DNA from: Jackrogersella multiformis | Lineage: Eukaryota > Ascomycota > Sordariomycetes > Xylariales > Hypoxylaceae | Direction of reading: 5' to 3' | Length of the DNA: 64,000 bases | Assembly: GCA_902806575.1 (NCBI GenBank) | Contig: CADCXD010000006.1 | Location: 558,001 to 622,000, forward strand | Shown: positions 45,928 to 57,216 of the stretch, piece after piece | Layout: each line of letters opens with the position of its first letter | How positions within the stretch are numbered: the stretch's first letter is position 1 | The notes under the pieces: model-generated | Told to the model about the DNA's origin: nothing | The model's input: only the letters and a program-made list of their open reading frames with translations | Databases searched by the model: none | Position numbers and translations under genes: made by a program

Positions 45928-48900
45928 TTATTTCTTCTTGCTCCCGGTAATAGGAGACAAAATCGTGCCCAACCCGAGTCCGTCGAGAACTTTAGTAAGA
46001 CCGAGGCCACCTAGCAAGTTGTTTACTAGACCACCTAGACCAAGCCCGTTAAGCAGTTTGCCGACAAGGCCCAAGACACCGCTGAGCAGCAGACCGACGG
46101 CAGCGATGATCTGGAACAAGGGTTCCGACAGGAGACCCCAGAGCGGGTTGATGCCCTTCTTGGCATGCGGTAGGTTCTCGAGCTTGCGCTTAGCATTCTC
46201 GATAGTTTCGGTCACAGTGCCCGTGAGCTCCTTTAGCAGATCCGCAAGCCGGTATTCCTCGGGCGTCGCCTCACGCGCTGCCGTCTTGTGCTTGGCGTTG
46301 GCCGAGATGCGACCGTCCGGGTCAAGGCCCCTGATCACGCCGTTGGCCTCGGTCAGGATCTTGCCGGCTTCTTCGATTAATGGACGAACTTGTTTGACGA
46401 GTTCTTCCTCTTCTCGCTCGTCTTCTGGTTTGCGCTCTTCGGCGTCAATTCTCTGTAGCGCAAGAAGTCCTAGTTAGTATTTGAATCCATCAATCAAAAT
46501 AGAGCGCATGCGTAGACCTACTTCAACAATCATCTTGCAGATAGGCTTAATCTTGTCAAGTGACTGCTCGATACAGAATGCGATCTGCCCGGCAATCTTC
46601 TTGTCCTGCTCTAGCTGTAGGCGAGCCTCTCTCTCCTCCTCGGTCTCTCCGGGTTCTTCTGGTTCTGGTTCTGGTTCTGGTATCTCCTCGAGGAGCGAGC
46701 AATGGCCTAGCACATGCCCCTTACCATCGACGACATCGCCGTCGTCGTCAATCTTCTTGCCGGCACATTCGCTCAAGGTACCGGATGTAAGCTTGCCCAT
46801 GAGGTCGCCGTTCTCGTCGACGACGTTACCTTCGCGGTTGACCCTACGGTCTGACATGGGGTTGATATCCTTGGGGGTTGGCTCTTCCTCCCAGCGTTCG
46901 GCGTGACCTAGCACATTTCCGTTCTTGTCGCAAATGTCTCCATCGTCGTCAACAGCGCGGCCAAAGAGAATCTTCGGGTCACCGGTTACGAGCCGGCCAA
47001 CTACATCGCCGCCGGGTGTCACGACCTTACCCTCTTTGTTGACAGTGCATCCTGGGAGCTCGGTGAAGGGGCCCTCTTTCATGCCCTCTCGCTCGGCTTC
47101 GGGGATTAGTTCACACTTGCCGATGATATCGCCTCCTTCGTTGCGGATGAAGCCGTTCTTGTCGCACATCTTGCCAATGAGACGGCTGAGATCGCCCTCC
47201 ACTACACGACCATAGATGTCTCCATGCGAATCGACGGCGTTGCCGGCCTTGTTGATGCGTTTGCCAGCTAGAGGTGACATGTCGATTTCTGGCTCGGGTT
47301 CGGGCTCATCTTCCTCCCAGCGCTCTGCACGGCCTAGTAGGTTGCCTGCCTTGTCTAGGATATCTCCATCGGCATCGACGGGCTTCCCTTTAAGTTTCTT
47401 AGGGTTGCCCTCAACCACGATACCGACTTGTTCTCCATTAAACATGACCTTACCTTGGTCACCAACGACGGCATCAGGAAAGTCCTCGAAAGGCGATGGC
47501 TCTTTGACTTCTTCGCGTTCGCTATCCGGGATAGGCTCAGCTTTGCCGATGACCTGGCCGGCATCGTTGAAAATCTCACCGCGGTCGCCAACCTTCTTAC
47601 CAACAAGATTTTTAAGGACGCCTTGGATGACATGGCCCAAGACTTGTCCCTTATCGTCCACGACGTTGCCTAGCTTATTGACTTTTTTATCGCGTAGCAT
47701 AGAGTAATCGACTTCTTCCTCCTCGGGCTCTGCAGCTTCCTCGGCCTCGGCCCGCTCGGCATGACCGATGACATTCCCGTTCTTGTCAAGGATATCACCG
47801 TCGGCATCAACCTTCTTCCCAATCATCTTCTGAAAGTCGTCGCCGACTACCACACCAACTTGGCGGCCATCGTAGATAACCTTGCCGAACTTGTCGACGG
47901 TAGCATCTGGGAAGTCTTCAAACGGCGCGGCGGCATTCGGGACCACTTCAGGAAGAACTTCTACTTCGCCGATAACGTTGCCCTGGTTATCCCAAACCTT
48001 TCCGTTCTTGTCAGGGGTCTTGCCAATGAGATTTTTGATATCGCCACTCTTCACTTTGCCGATTGGGTTGCCATTGTCGTCGACGACGTTGCCGGATTTA
48101 TTGATTTTCTTGCCCGCAAGGATGGAGATGTCAGGCAGTTCAACCTGATCCTCGGCTTGCTGTTTAGCGGCTTCGAGGGCGTCAAGTCGTTCTGCAGCCT
48201 CTGGAACCTGTTCCTTTATGCGTTCTATTATTGTGCCCTCAGGGACTAAGTCGACCTTGCCAAGGACGGTTTCGTTGTCGCCGAGTAGGTTGCCTTGGCC
48301 GTCGATACCTTTGATGTCCTTGCCGAGTAGGTGCTCGAATTCTTGGCCTTCGGCGAGCTTGCCGATAATCTTGCCATTCTGATCGGTAACTTGACCATCT
48401 TCGGCAATATTAAAGGGGCCTTCAAACATTGCAATGACCTTATCGGCCACCGACGGGGCGAAGGAAGGGATTTGGATTGGAGCGACCTGTTGAGCTTGTT
48501 GCTCCAAGGCATTGAGGCGGTCAGTGGCCTCGGGGACCTCCTCCTTGATTTGTTCGACAACCGAGCCCTCTGGAGCAATGTCGACTTTGCCGACGATAGT
48601 GCCACTCTCGGCTAGTAGGTTTCCTTGGTTGTCGATTTCTTTAACCTCCATACCGACTAAGTCTTGGATGTCTGAGCCATTAGCCAGCTTGCCAATGACC
48701 TTCCCCTCCTGATCAGTGACCTTGCCGCCGTCAGCAATGGTGAAGGGCCCTTTAAACAAGGCAACAACTTTATTTGCAACCGAGGGAGACAATGACGGTA
48801 TATCAATAGGAACAGGCTCTTCCTTAGTTAAGTCGCCAACCTGGGACCCCGAGCCAGCCTTTGAGCCAAGTTCAGGATCCATATCTTTAAGCTCAACCGG

Positions 48901-49740
48901 GGCTCCATCGTCGGCGGCGTCCTGCGCACCTTCGATGGCGTCTTGAGCCGTCCCCTCAGGAGTATCGGCAATATCATCAGTGTCCGGTGCGCTGACGTCC
49001 TTCGTGGCTCCTTCAGCAGCTCCTGTTACACCTTGTGTGGCATCACCTGCGGCTTCCGTTGCGCCTTCGGCAGCGTCACCGGTCGTATCGGTAACGCCCT
49101 TAGCCGCATCGCCAACAGGGCCTGTAGCACTTTCGGCACCGGTCGCTTCCCCAGCGGTGTCTGTAACACCTTTCGCCGTATCACCTACATCCCCTGTAGT
49201 GTCTTTGGCGCTCCGGCCGAGGCCTCCAGTGATTCCACCAAAGGCCGACTGCGCCGTGCCGGTGATTCCAGACAGCGCACCACCTAATCCGCCTCCGCTG
49301 GTATCTTCAGCTTCTTTGCCCGTTTGCTCTCCTTGCGTAGCGGCGTCCTTGGCGGACTTGGTCGTGTAGTTGAGTTCGGACGCGACGTCCTCCAGGGGTT
49401 CGGCTTTGCCGACCACTCCTCCGTCATCATCGAGCACGTCGCCCTCCTGCGTGACGATGAAGCCGGCAAACTTTCGAGCTTCTCCTTCAGTCACCTTGCC
49501 GATGGGGTTCCCGTCGTCGTCGATCACTTCTCCTTTCTCGTTGATGCGCCCCGCTGCGGGTACCATCTCGCCTTCGCCTTCGCCTTCGTTTTCATCTGAC
49601 GTGTCTGGGATGGAACGGGGCACCGACGCTTGTGACGCGGCATCTTGTGGGATGCTGTTGTTCCCTACGCTAGGAACATTCCCCGAGGTCTTGCCCTGTG
49701 GGCTGCTCAACCCGCCGGCTGCTTCTCCGAGTCCAGACAT
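45928..49740 (-). CDS. Large LEA-like protein with tandem DUF3659 modules and C-terminal DUF6987-like domain
   Basis: Exons 49740..46522 and 46452..45928 on the minus strand give 1247 residues. The start at 49740 (MSGLGEAAGGLSSPQGK) has a strong GCCGCCATG context; an upstream in-frame ATG at 49878 is less likely. Residues from about 150 to 300 are LEA-like Ala/Thr/Gly/Asp repeats (GDTAKGVTDTAGEATG). About ten tandem double modules follow, of the type VNKLGNVVDDKGQVLG and GKKVDADGDILDKNGNVIGH, the DUF3659 signature. A 69-nt intron (donor GTAGGT, branch CTAAC) leads to a second exon starting RIDAEERKPEDEREEEELVK. That exon ends in a hydrophobic Gly-Leu region (GLLLSGVLGLVGKLLNGLGLGG) and KKK. 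DUF3659 proteins are hyphal or stress-associated in fungi; their mechanism is unknown. The hydrophobic tail suggests membrane or self association. Confidence 0.87.
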
Positions 49741-49845
49741 GGCGGCAGGGTGGATAATCGTTACCGGATCTTCGTGAGTGATGATTTGTCGTGTCGTGGT
49801 AGTTACTAATATTTGATTATGATTTGCTTGTTGCTGTGGTGGTGA

Positions 49846-50442
49846 TTGGTGTTGGGTATAATTGTGGAAAATAGTCATGAGGATTTAATCTTTCAGTCCA
49901 CAAAACACAGCACGACGAATTGGATCTTTTATGAGGATATGACCACGATGGGAATCAACAAGAGCAATTGGTTTTGGAACGAGAACTTACGTCACGACTT
50001 TGAAGAATTACCTAGTTACCTCGTTCAAGATACATATGAGAGGACGGCATCTCCCTCCCAACCCTTCCTGTTGGAAGACCCTTCATGCATTTTGTTCGAC
50101 GTCATGATAGCGGCTCTCCGCCTACTACACACGACCCTGAACGTCATTAGTAGGGAATACGTCGACATGGAATCCCAGGACAAACTTCGTGATGAGGTCA
50201 AGCCACGATTGAGGCTGCCGTCCAAGCCGGTATTCTGTCGATCTCGAGCAGATAGGTGTGTGCCACAGACAAGCACAGGGTTCTTTGGTTTTGTGGCTTG
50301 CTGTGCTGTATGCACCAACCGGCCGGTTGGATCAAGTGACGAGGATAAGCTAGTCTTCTACTGTAGAGGCTTGGGGAATACTAAGCGGTTATTCGTTGAG
50401 CGATACCAATGCCCGACATATAAAACAGGATTCCTTCTTTAA
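49846..50442 (+). CDS. doubtful open reading frame overlapping the LEA gene promoter
   Basis: 198 codons, divergent to the LEA/DUF3659 gene and overlapping its likely 5' UTR. Codon choice is unremarkable and no domain is seen. Cysteines cluster late (FVACCAVC). Its length is more than expected by chance, but the lack of family signal and the position over a promoter argue against it. Confidence 0.2.
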   Translation: MVLGIIVENSHEDLIFQSTKHSTTNWIFYEDMTTMGINKSNWFWNENLRHDFEELPSYLVQDTYERTASPSQPFLLEDPSCILFDVMIAALRLLHTTLNVISREYVDMESQDKLRDEVKPRLRLPSKPVFCRSRADRCVPQTSTGFFGFVACCAVCTNRPVGSSDEDKLVFYCRGLGNTKRLFVERYQCPTYKTGFLL

Positions 50443-51340
50443 AGCTGTGGCCATAACTAATGAGCCACCCTAGGGGGCGCCGTTCGCAAATCTCGATCTT
50501 GGCTACTTAGGTAGGCCCTACATAGGCATCTAGGTGCTATGGTAGTCGGCGTAAAGTTTGATGGCGACTTTTAGACCCTCCGCGCATTGACCGCAACACC
50601 CTAAGTACATACATACGATATAGACTAGGGAGGTCGTAGGAAATGGTCATAGGAAAGCTACCTACCTAGGTACCTAGAGGTAGGCTATATATTAGTATAG
50701 GTAAGTCTTAATCGTCACTCTAGCCACGATGGCCACATTATGTAAAACATAGGTAGGTACTCAACCTTGGGTATAATTCCTAGGTCAAGTATGGATTAGC
50801 TATGGGTTAGGTTCAACAGGTTAAGTCAGGTTGAGCGCCGTCTCATTGCCGGTGCCCACACCAGCCCTACCATATCGTTCTGTAGCGTGTCGCGGGATGA
50901 CACCGTAGAGTTGCTAAACCTAGGCAACTAAGTAGGATATGATAGGCTGGATAGTTGCGGCAAACCAGTTTCCGCATTTCTTCTACACACCTAACTGCTA
51001 ACTAAGGGAATGGCCAGTACATAGCCAAATAAAAACGCCACCTCTCTCATTACGCGATCTTTCTTACCGTAACCGGTTTTTCCTGCAGGCTAGAAAGCCA
51101 CATCAGACATGGATAGATAGGTTAATATCAAATCAACGTCATGAACGACATAACTAAGTAATTAATGGCGCAGGCATAATGTCTCAACTTATTACCCCTT
51201 TTCGCTTTAAAAGTACTTTTTTTCCCGAGTACCTAGGTATTTTACATGAAATGACTTGTCGTTCATGTATTGCTTCGTGTGTTTCGTTACGTAGAACTGA
51301 ATATTACATTTTGTAACATTACTCTCATTGTACCTCCTCG

Positions 51341-51364
51341 CTCCCCTCCCCCTCCCCCTCCCCC
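51341..51364. repeat. (CCCCTC)n low-complexity run
   Basis: Pyrimidine hexamer repeat just beyond the 3' end of the second DUF3659 gene. Confidence 0.8.
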
Positions 51365-51440
51365 ACAACGTCACAGCTATGATAATTAAATTCTCACAAT
51401 TTTAGAGTATCGTACATTCTGATATGACCTGGGTATGTGT

Positions 51441-53261
51441 TCATGAATCTTGTGGTTGTCTCCCAAATGTTGTCGGGATGCGAATTGTCAACTGAATACC
51501 CTCCGTTGTAGACTTGACGTCTAAAAAGATGTCCGAAGGGCTCCCACCTGTGTGGGCGTTTACCTTCGGCTTCTTTTCTTCTTGGGGTTTATTATCCTCG
51601 GGTCGGGGTTCACCCGGTTTGGATGGGTTCATGAAAGGTGCTAAAGAACCATTCTCCGCAGCCTTCTGATTGAAGCGACCGATAATGTTACCGTGACTGT
51701 CGAGAATATTACCCTCGTGGTCCACCTTCAAACCTCCAAGTATATTACCGGGAATATCTGTAGGCGGTGGCGGTTCAGTAAAGTTTTCTGAAACATACCC
51801 AATGATTTCTCCGCTTTCGCCATATACTTCGCCATTCTCGGCAACTTTCCTGCCCACCATGGCAGGAAGATCGCCTGTAACATGGCCGAGTATTTTCCCC
51901 GATACGTCTACAATATCCCCCACATCGTCGACCATATTGCCGCCAAGGCCGTGTGCGAGACGGGGTAGATCAGGGGGCGCCGCCATGCTAATAGGCGTGA
52001 TCTTTGGGATATATGGGATAGGTGTAATATTGGAAGACGGGGAGTGTACAGAGGGATCTAAAACCTCTTCTGGTGGGTCTTGTAGCATGTCATCCGGAAA
52101 TTCTGGCAGGTTGTCCGTACTTGGAAGGTCGTCGGGGTCGGCAAGGCCAGCAGCGATATTGTTCATATCGGGTTTTGTCGGTAGAGGAGGACTGTTCACC
52201 ATCTTTTCAGGGCGGGGAAGTGGAATTTCAATTCTTCGCTCAATATGGGCAGGCCGACCCATGTTGTCCGCGATCCGTGTACCATCATCCGTAGCTCCTG
52301 GTGCGCCGGCAGCTGATTTCTGGTCAACACCGTCGGTAGCATCTTGAACAGTATCGTTCAAATGTCTCTTTCCATTCGGCACTCCAAAACGTGCCCTCTT
52401 TGAGGTATTAGATGTATCAGGCTTGCTAACATCGTTAATTGGCGAGGTGCCTGATGTCTGCTCATTTGTACCATCCATGATCCCTTCTATTTCCTTCGCG
52501 ATATCAGCAGGTTTGGGAGTATCCGATGTGTTCTCAACGGAGCTTTGGTTTTCATCTAAACTAGCTTCCTCGGTTCCAGCTGCTCTAGTTGTGTTCTCAG
52601 CTAGGTCCGCGACTTCTGATGCCTTGGTCGTTGCGTCTTTAGTAGCCTTATCAATGGCATCTTGAGTTCGACTGTTTGGTGGAATAACTAATGTGTCATC
52701 TCTAGGCAATTCTTTTATTGTATCAGATGTCCCATTCGTTGATTCGCCGGTGACGTAGCTCGTCGTATCATTCGCATCTTCAAAGGCCCCCTCATTCGAG
52801 TCTGTTGTGCCGTCATCCGTGCCCATTTGATCGCGCGAGGTCTTGCCAGCTAGCGCCGATATGAAACTACTCATTTCAGAGCTTCCCTGTTCGGCGAAGT
52901 ATCTGGCAATGTCTGTTGGCGAGTTAAGAGCATCTGTAGGATTCGAGGGTTCAGGCAGATCGTCGGTCGAAGAGCTAAGAAGCTCTCGAGGTTTCCCAGC
53001 GATGCTTTTAACTGACCGAATCGATTGGTCCGGAGTACTAATCTCCTCCATTGGGTTGTCGACATCACTAATATCGGGCACACTGGGGCCATCGGTGCTT
53101 CGACTAACAGTCTCGGTAGGAGTGAGAATGTCGTGAGACTGAGTACTCGAAGGCGCCGGAGTAGTGGGTCTCTGCCTCTTGCCTGGAGTTGGCGTCTTCG
53201 TCTTATTCGAAGGCTTGAACAGCTTCCTTGGCGGTGTCTGGGGATTCATCATATCGGCCAT
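51441..53261 (-). CDS. DUF3659-domain disordered protein (second member)
   Basis: Start at 53261 (MADMMNPQTPPRKLFKPSNK) gives 606 residues in one exon. Residues 1-450 are disordered: basic Pro/Thr-rich at the start, then Ser/Thr/Asp/Glu-rich with LEA-like Ala/Thr/Lys stretches (DAIDKATKDATTKASEVADL). The C-terminal part has DUF3659-type modules: GGNMVDDVGDIVDVSGKILG, VAENGEVYGESGEIIG, and LKVDHEGNILDSHGNIIG. It ends with a conserved-looking strand segment, DIFLDVKSTTEGIQLTIRIP. It lies next to the larger DUF3659 protein on the same strand, so the two may be ancient tandem relatives. An in-frame ATG at 53387 would prepend a 42-residue hydrophobic segment. I prefer 53261 because family members I recall start with a hydrophilic region. 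Confidence 0.8.
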   Translation of the reverse strand: MADMMNPQTPPRKLFKPSNKTKTPTPGKRQRPTTPAPSSTQSHDILTPTETVSRSTDGPSVPDISDVDNPMEEISTPDQSIRSVKSIAGKPRELLSSSTDDLPEPSNPTDALNSPTDIARYFAEQGSSEMSSFISALAGKTSRDQMGTDDGTTDSNEGAFEDANDTTSYVTGESTNGTSDTIKELPRDDTLVIPPNSRTQDAIDKATKDATTKASEVADLAENTTRAAGTEEASLDENQSSVENTSDTPKPADIAKEIEGIMDGTNEQTSGTSPINDVSKPDTSNTSKRARFGVPNGKRHLNDTVQDATDGVDQKSAAGAPGATDDGTRIADNMGRPAHIERRIEIPLPRPEKMVNSPPLPTKPDMNNIAAGLADPDDLPSTDNLPEFPDDMLQDPPEEVLDPSVHSPSSNITPIPYIPKITPISMAAPPDLPRLAHGLGGNMVDDVGDIVDVSGKILGHVTGDLPAMVGRKVAENGEVYGESGEIIGYVSENFTEPPPPTDIPGNILGGLKVDHEGNILDSHGNIIGRFNQKAAENGSLAPFMNPSKPGEPRPEDNKPQEEKKPKVNAHTGGSPSDIFLDVKSTTEGIQLTIRIPTTFGRQPQDS

Positions 53262-54649
53262 GACGAAGGCAATGGATCGGATGTGATTGGCGTGATAGAA
53301 GAGAAATATAGCAAGGTATAGTGATAGGGTGATGTGATAGAAGAGGTCAAATCCAGACCATGCAGACCATGGTAGAGTGGAGGGCATTCACTAACAAAAG
53401 CTTAATAGCGGCACCTATGAAGTCCACTTGACGATACCTAGGTGAATAGGGGGCAGAACAAGTGGATGAATGACAGCATGAAACTCTAAATGTGAAGCAA
53501 AATGTAGAATCTTGAGGTAACTAGCCTGTAAGCTACTGTAAGTGATAACAATAAGTGACCTCGCAAGCGCTTCAGCTCGGTTCTCTTACGTCATAGGTAG
53601 CAAAGATAGAGGAGTCTGGCTGTCTGGGAGGTGTCTTACGAGATGGAGGGGGAGATCTGAGCGAATCGCGATCTTAATCCCTACCTATAGGTACCTACAG
53701 AGGTCTACTATGCGCACGGTTGGACATGGGGTCCAAAGAAATACCTCCCGTGTAGCCACACTGCTTTCGTGTAGTAGCAGAGTAGTAAGAGGCATGGAGA
53801 AGAATGATGATGCTATCAGCCTCCCTAGCAACCAGCCAGCGTTGACCTAGCAGCCCTTGGAGGTAATGATGAAACTACCCAGGCTGCCAGGCTGCTAGGT
53901 AGGTAGTCTGCCAATGTGGTCGAAAAGCAAAATAATAGTCCCAGGGTTATGACCTAAAGACGAAAGGGGATGGCGGTCCGTGTAATGAAAACAGAAAGGC
54001 GCTGGGGACTCTCTGATCTCCTGACACTTTGCCACAAGGGCTAGGTACACTAGATACCGATTCATCATCGTCGACAGAACCAATCGGGACTGCGGGATCA
54101 GGCTTAGGCGGATCCAGCCGAGACTGGATGGAGGCTCCTGTCTACCTGTCTGCCGGTCTACCTGTCGTCGAATGATCATGCATGGTGATTGTGATTGTGA
54201 TTGATTTAACCTGTTCCTATTCCTGATCCTGATCCTGTTCCTGTTTTAGGGAGCATCCACGGATCTCTTTTCGAGGATGAAGGAGGATCTAGAAAAAGAA
54301 GCTGACAAACTATAGTCTACTCCTACGTGACAGCACACATCGTCCGGCGGCATATCCATCTAGGACCATCTAGGACCATTCCGCTTTAGCATTGTGGAGG
54401 CCGAAATGGAAATGGGTTGAAGTCCGAGCCGTGCCGCGCTGTGCCTAGCCGTGTCGGTATAATACACTGCTGTAGGTACGTACTAGGGCTGCTAGGATAG
54501 CATCGATTTGACCGGCATGTACGGAATACGGATGTAGGATGCTAGGATGGTGACACTTTGCTTATCGTAGCAGGGTGGAAGCGTGGCAGCGTGGGAAACA
54601 GATTGAGGATGGAAAGGGTTGAAAAGTTGGAAAACTGGGAAACCCTTGG

Positions 54650-54685
54650 CAAGAAATGGGGGAAGAAATGGGGGAAGAAATGGGG
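54650..54685. repeat. tandem GGGGAAGAAAT repeat
   Basis: Three near-perfect head-to-tail units of about 12 bases. Confidence 0.85.
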
Positions 54686-54747
54686 AACATTAAGAGTTGT
54701 GTGGCTTCAGCTGAATGTGGCTATGCAACTAGGTACTTAAGTGGTAA

Positions 54748-54769
54748 GGTACCTAGGTACCTAGGTAAG
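54748..54769. repeat. CCTAGG palindrome cluster
   Basis: GGTACCTAGGTACCTAGGTA: two complete palindromes in direct overlap. Confidence 0.85.
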
Positions 54770-55829
54770 CACTGATAAAGGGAAAGTAGATCCGTAGCAT
54801 CTGTAAGATTTACTGCTTCCCTTTTTTCCCCCTTTTGCCAACCTTTTTAACAAGGTTACTTCGTATATTGGACATAGTTAAAACTTGAAATACATTATAT
54901 TTTACCTGGTAGATAGATTTCTTTAATAAGTATATAACATTTAATCCTATTAATGAAGTACTTATCTGTAAGTACCTAGGTATTCAATCGGTATTTAAGT
55001 GTTTAGGTTTCATTCCATATTGCATTTACCTAGCTTCCAATATCCGTACAAGGGTACCCAGCAGCTTAGGTACCTAGGTACTTTACTCAGTCTCTACTCC
55101 ACTCTCGGGAGTCTTTCGGGAGTCCGTGCGTAGGGCTATGTCCCCCTCAATTACGAATCTAGAATTAACCTCAATTCTAATTGTGGTCTTTCCACCTATG
55201 TACATATTTACAAATATCAATTATTTCAAAGTAGAATTTCCAATCATTTCCCATTTTATGCATATATATAAGACCTACAAACAACACCGTTAAAAGCACA
55301 CTAAAAAATAAAACGTCATATTAAGTATATACAAATTCATACATTATAATATATGTAAGTAATAAGTACCTAGGTAAGTATTATTAATCCTTCTCAAAGA
55401 GGTTTAAATCGTGAAGATCGAAATGATCTACCAGCAGAGCGCATTTCCCTTATCCTATATAATGTAAATTAACCTGCTAACTCATAACTGAACTAGCAGA
55501 ACCCTTTCATTCTACTATACTAGTGTACGTAGATGAATACGAGGCGAGATACTATTCGTCGTCGTCCTTCCCTTGCGTGGCTTGCGACAAGAAGATACAG
55601 GCTCACATCCCATCCCTATTAGAAGCGAACAAGGCCGTTAGTCACTCATCTCTTTTTAACCGTCACTTTGTAGAAGTCAGTTCGTGTTGACACCCAGGAT
55701 ATGTACCAGAGGCAAGCTTCTGGGTGTCTTGTTGGATGTGATGATATGATAATGTGATATAGTCAAGGATGACGGGCAGCGATGATGGGCAGCGATTGAG
55801 TGAGTGAGTGAGAAAGGAGTTGGTTACAC

Positions 55830-56459
55830 CTACAAGAGAGCCAAGGTCAGGTCACCGTGGATCCGGGCCTTGAGTGTCACCTCTATCTCGAGGTTGAGAT
55901 CTAACCGCAACCTGAGGGGGTTCTTTCCGCTGTCTTTCTTCTCAGGCTGCTGTTGGACTTGTTGCATTTGTTGTTGCTGCATCTGCATCTGTGGCTGCTG
56001 CTGTGGCTGGTATTGAGGTTGCAGCGGCTGACGCTGCCGTCGAGGTGCTACCTGTTTCTCGTAGCCGTTCTCTTTATCGCTCTCCTCCATGAACGAAGGT
56101 TGGTTTTGATTACGGCGACGCCGCCGTGATCGACTTGGCTTCGAAGATTCGGCACGCGTCGGTTTGGGTTGCGGCTTCTTCTCAGACGCAGTTGAAGGCT
56201 GAACTTGGGGGGTGACTTCAACCTTCTCTTTACTATCGCCATCCTGGACGTCTTCGCTTTCTTTGCTATGGCTTTGCTTAGGCGCATCGTTGTTCCGTTG
56301 ACTATCTTCCTTTTTCACGTCATGCTGACTTTCGCGATGTTGCTCTTGTTCTTGCTGTCCTTGTCCGGTCGGAGAGGACGGTTGTTCTTGTTGATCTTGC
56401 TGCTGTTCCTCGCCTCCCTCGCCTGGTTTCTGAGGTGTTTTATCGTCGTTCGATGACAT
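55830..56459 (-). CDS. Gln-rich disordered protein with conserved C-terminal 25-residue tail
   Basis: Start 56459 (MSSNDDKTPQKPGEGG) gives 209 residues in one exon. An in-frame ATG at 56510 adds 17 residues and is less likely. The body is disordered: Gln/Glu/Ser-rich, then a basic patch (SRSRRRRRNQNQPS), then a Gln/Pro/Met stretch. The last 25 residues are ordered-looking, alternating hydrophobic and charged: RLDLN, then LEIEVTLKARIHGDLTLALL ending at the stop. The same tail closes the protein at 58606-59088. The pattern suggests a beta-hairpin or amphipathic element for binding or assembly, which is inference. The family has no assigned function that I know of, although I recall similar tails in hypothetical fungal proteins. 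Confidence 0.8.
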   Translation of the reverse strand: MSSNDDKTPQKPGEGGEEQQQDQQEQPSSPTGQGQQEQEQHRESQHDVKKEDSQRNNDAPKQSHSKESEDVQDGDSKEKVEVTPQVQPSTASEKKPQPKPTRAESSKPSRSRRRRRNQNQPSFMEESDKENGYEKQVAPRRQRQPLQPQYQPQQQPQMQMQQQQMQQVQQQPEKKDSGKNPLRLRLDLNLEIEVTLKARIHGDLTLALL

Positions 56460-57216
56460 GGTGTATTGTTGCAACGTTGATTCTTGTTGCTGTGAAAATA
56501 TTATAGTCAAAAATTATATGACCTGAAGTAAAGGAGTTCCGCCAGTAATTGTGGCGGTCTCTTTTATTTTATTATCTCGACTCAAAATCGCATCTTCGAA
56601 ATACCATGACCCTAGACTTGTATCTGTAAAGGTATATCACTTAGGTACATGTGTATGGTAAGCGTCGGCGTCTGTGACGCAATCAAGCATACCCGACTGA
56701 ATCGTATCCAAATCGAGATGCAGGAGATGCTGCATGCCTGCATACTACCAAGCATTGATGTCCGTACCAAGTAATCACAAGTAACCCTGGCCCAGCCGAC
56801 ATCTAGACCCATGTCCACATCTCTATCACCAATCAGCGCGATCCTGCACCGAAGCCGTGCAGAATTATCCTTACCCCAACTTCGGTCGTAACGGCCTATC
56901 AAGGATGAGCTAATGGGGTGTCTTAGACAAGTACCCGTAAGGTTTCGGACCCCCTACTTCTGTAGCTGAGAATTCAGGTAGCTCGAATGGAGAGAAGTGT
57001 ATGTGACATACTATGGTACGTTTTATTTCATCATCTGACTGATTATATTCCAATAGAGATCTGACGAGGCTCAAAACCTGTTTTGCCACACACACACATC
57101 GGTTCCAGCGAGGCCAAGATCAGTCGCGTCACCGCGAAATCATTGTTAGAACACGGAGGATCTTCGAGGTCGCAGTTGGGTTCCTGCATTGTACCTCTCA
57201 ATTACGAGACATCCAT
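56460..57216. other. intergenic, divergent promoters
   Basis: No coding sequence is supported. It is the promoter region between the Gln-rich protein gene (minus) and the gene at 57217 (plus). Confidence 0.55.

Larger units (their letters stand above)
49741..51440. other. intergenic, LEA/DUF3659 gene promoter and downstream region
   Basis: The 5' leader of the LEA gene carries CA- and CAA-rich sequence. One plus-strand frame (49846-50442) is listed separately with low confidence. CCTAGG motifs lie at 50660-50675 and 51230-51240. A (CCCCTC)n run is at 51341-51364. Confidence 0.5.
53262..55829. other. long intergenic region
   Basis: No gene is supported. Contents include GTGATT and CCTGTT/CCTGAT hexamer runs (54184-54245), a tandem GGGGGAAGAAAT repeat (54650-54685) and CCTAGG motifs (54748-54769, 54973 and 55068-55082). 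The part 54880-55400 is AT-rich. Confidence 0.55.

Noticed and set aside
46481..49777. numerous long plus-strand frames opposite the LEA/DUF3659 gene
   Set aside because: They are antisense shadows of a repetitive coding sequence. The minus strand has the conserved repeats, a strong start and a spliced partner exon.
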